This document shows, one piece after another, positions 62,438 through 64,000 of a DNA stretch of 64,000 nucleotides. The notes beneath the pieces are model-generated. The model did not search any database, was not told the origin of the DNA, and was given only the letters and a program-made list of their open reading frames with translations. The stretch spans positions 868,001-932,000 of the forward strand of contig NZ_CP013200.1 in assembly GCF_001445575.1 (NCBI RefSeq), written 5' to 3'. Origin of the DNA: Arthrobacter alpinus. GTDB taxonomy: Bacteria; Actinomycetota; Actinomycetes; Actinomycetales; Micrococcaceae. A program made the translations under genes and the position numbers. The first letter of the stretch is position 1. The number at the start of each line of letters is the position of its first letter.

Positions 62438-63391
62438 TTAGAAGTAGTAAGGGAAGGAAGACCAGTCGGGGTCGCGTTTTTCCAAGAACGCTTCCTTGCC
62501 CTCCACGGCCTCGTCCGTCATATAGGCCATGCGGGTGGCCTCGCCGGCGAAGACCTGCTGGCCTGCCAGGCCGTCGTCAGCCATATTGAAGGCGAATTTG
62601 AGCATGCGGATGGCCTGCGGGGATTGGCGGGCAATGTCTGCCGCGTATTCCAGGGCCACGTTTTCCAGATCCTGGTGGGCTACCGCCTCGTTGACGGCGC
62701 CCATGGTGACCATGTCATCTGCGGAGTATTCGCGGGCCAGGAAGAAGATTGCGCGGGCGTTCTTCTGCCCGATCTGGCGGGCCAGCAGCGCCGAGCCGTA
62801 TCCGGCGTCGAAGCTTCCCACAGTGGCGTCAGTCTGCTTGAACTTGCCGTGTTCGCGGGAGGCGATGGTGAGGTCCGAGACCACGTGGAGGGAGTGTCCG
62901 CCGCCGGCTGCCCAGCCGTTGACCACGGCGATGACCACTTTGGGCATGGTGCGCATGAGGCGCTGGACCTCAAGAATGTGGAGGCGTCCGGCGCGGGCCG
63001 GGTCAATGGTTTCCTTGGTTTCGCCCTCTGCGTACCGGTAGCCGTCGCGGCCGCGGATGCGCTGATCGCCGCCGGAGCAGAAGGAGTGGCCGCCGTCTTT
63101 AGGGGAGGGGCCGTTGCCAGTCAAAAGAACGGTTGCGACGTCCGGGGTCATGCGGGCGTGGTCCATGGCGCGGTACAGCTCGTCGACCGTGCCGGGGCGG
63201 AACGCATTGCGTACCTCTGGGCGGTTGAAGGCGATGCGGACGGTGGGGAGGTCCTTGATGATCTCACCGTCTTCGCTGCGTTCCACCTGGCGGTGGTAGG
63301 TCATGTCAGTGAAGTCGAAGCCCTCAACCACGCGCCAGCGGGTGGGATCGAAGATGTCAGATACCTGGGGAGGAAGATTCGTTGCGTTCAC
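62438..63391 (-). CDS. menB: 1,4-dihydroxy-2-naphthoyl-CoA synthase
   Basis: 317 residues from the GTG at 63391 (NATNLPPQVSDIFDPTRW); an in-frame open stretch to 63538 has no supporting start. Crotonase fold: HSFCSGGDQRIRGRDGY (CoA/oxyanion loop), NGWAAGGGHSLHVVSDLTIA, and TDATVGSFDAGYGSALLAR with the MenB-specific catalytic region. The C-terminus FLEKRDPDWSSFPYYF is the conserved MenB end. Catalyses ring closure in menaquinone synthesis. Confidence 0.96.
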   Translation of the reverse strand: MNATNLPPQVSDIFDPTRWRVVEGFDFTDMTYHRQVERSEDGEIIKDLPTVRIAFNRPEVRNAFRPGTVDELYRAMDHARMTPDVATVLLTGNGPSPKDGGHSFCSGGDQRIRGRDGYRYAEGETKETIDPARAGRLHILEVQRLMRTMPKVVIAVVNGWAAGGGHSLHVVSDLTIASREHGKFKQTDATVGSFDAGYGSALLARQIGQKNARAIFFLAREYSADDMVTMGAVNEAVAHQDLENVALEYAADIARQSPQAIRMLKFAFNMADDGLAGQQVFAGEATRMAYMTDEAVEGKEAFLEKRDPDWSSFPYYF

Positions 63392-63449
63392 GCTAACGAT
63401 CTTAGCTGGCAGGGTGAGCTGGGGCGCAGTGGGCGTCCTGCTGCGCTCA

Positions 63450-63884
63450 CTAACTGATGCAGAATTCGTTGCCTTCGGGGTCTGCCATGGTGAACCACGA
63501 ATGCGGTCCTTGACTGGCTTCCCAGAGGAATGTGGCACCGCGGGCTTCCAAGTTCGTGCGAACCGTCATTTTGTCGTCATCTCTGAGCCGGACGTCCCAA
63601 TGAATGCGGTTCTTGCCTAGCTTTTCCTGATCGCTGCGCTGGAACAAGATGCGCGGTTGCCCGTTATTTGTGTCCGAGCCTGCAATGATTGCTTGCCCAT
63701 CAGACCAGACTAAAACCCCATTGTGGAGCGTGGTTTGCTCCTCGGTGGCGAAACCCTTGGCGATCATGGAGCGGATGAAAGCCTCATCGGAGGGTTCCAC
63801 CTGCCAGCCCATGGTTTCTGCCCACCAATCGGCAAGAACATGCGGATTGTGGCAATCAACCACTATTTGGAGTGAGTAGCTCAT
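63450..63884 (-). CDS. VOC (glyoxalase-like) family protein
   Basis: 144 residues from the ATG at 63884 (SYSLQIVVDCHNPHVLADWW); upstream in-frame starts to 63938 are possible. Two half-barrel repeats with VVDCHNPHVLADWWAETMGW and IHWDVRLRDDDKM ... FTMADPEGNEFCIS, typical of the glyoxalase/bleomycin-resistance fold (metal ligands His and Glu). Substrate unknown. Confidence 0.88.
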   Translation of the reverse strand: MSYSLQIVVDCHNPHVLADWWAETMGWQVEPSDEAFIRSMIAKGFATEEQTTLHNGVLVWSDGQAIIAGSDTNNGQPRILFQRSDQEKLGKNRIHWDVRLRDDDKMTVRTNLEARGATFLWEASQGPHSWFTMADPEGNEFCIS

Positions 63885-63928
63885 GGGGAAAGTCTGCCGG
63901 TTCAGGCGCTGGGCGTCCATTATTTGGT

Positions 63929-63988
63929 TTATACGCAATTCCGGGGGCTGGTCCTGCGTATAGCCAAAGTGGACTTAACTTATACGCA
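63929..63988. repeat. Three TATACGCA words at the window end
   Basis: TATACGCA at 63930-63937 and 63981-63988, and its complement at 63955-63962. The first two are an inverted pair with a 17-base spacer. They lie upstream of the VOC gene (minus) and may be regulator sites or part of a repeat extending past the window. Confidence 0.5.
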
Positions 63989-64000
63989 CGCCACGCCCGG

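Overview
The window comes from a high-GC actinobacterial chromosome, most probably Arthrobacter or a close Micrococcaceae relative. Three things point there: strongly GC-biased third codon positions with frequent GTG starts; housekeeping blocks of actinobacterial type (ffs-dnaX-recR, aspartokinase, ilvD, menA-menE-menB with DUF4229 and PLDc_N neighbours); and small intergenic repeats of a kind I associate with Arthrobacter. No database could be searched, so genus and family names rest on recognised motifs.

Layout. 0-2.7 kb: end of an SGNH hydrolase, a MarR-type regulator with its operator and a co-oriented DNA-glycosylase-like gene, and two small hypothetical genes. 2.8-13.3 kb: aspartokinase, an ABC exporter pair, ilvD, an MmyB-like regulator, an FMN/iron-sulfur glutamate-synthase-like protein and pyruvate oxidase (poxB). 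The last two are bracketed by two copies of a 62-bp palindromic repeat. 13.3-21.8 kb: recR, a very long dnaX, the SRP RNA gene ffs, tRNA-Ser(GGA), a glutathione-peroxidase-family gene, a HAD phosphatase and a LytR_C protein. 21.9-35.9 kb: TetR regulator, a hipBA module whose HipA lacks the catalytic aspartate, a CynX-like transporter, a 2-hydroxyacid dehydrogenase flanked by 32-bp-period repeats, a TPM-like membrane protein, an M20 amidohydrolase with an MFS exporter, a FUSC protein, and a Tat-exported PhoX phosphatase behind a candidate PHO box.

35.9-55.7 kb is a defence region. A type I restriction-modification locus is read on the minus strand: a degenerate methylase/specificity-like protein, hsdM, hsdS, then after about 10.5 kb of foreign material a YhcG-type nuclease and hsdR. 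The intervening DNA holds a 5'-nucleotidase gene split by an IS21-family element, a DUF4230 gene, an IS3-family element, an alpha/beta hydrolase fused to a glycine-rich membrane segment, and a pRiA4b ORF-3 gene pair on the opposite strand. Two extra copies of the 3' end of hsdS lie at its hsdS-proximal side and delimit gene modules. This looks like repeated exchange at the conserved tail of hsdS, and it is the most unusual structure in the window.

55.9-58.2 kb: four small genes, at least three with a single or few membrane segments plus an extracytoplasmic domain, divergent from the restriction operon. 58.2-64 kb: a cupin gene divergent from a TetR gene with a shared operator, PLDc_N and DUF4229 membrane proteins, the menaquinone genes menA, menE and menB, and a VOC-family gene.
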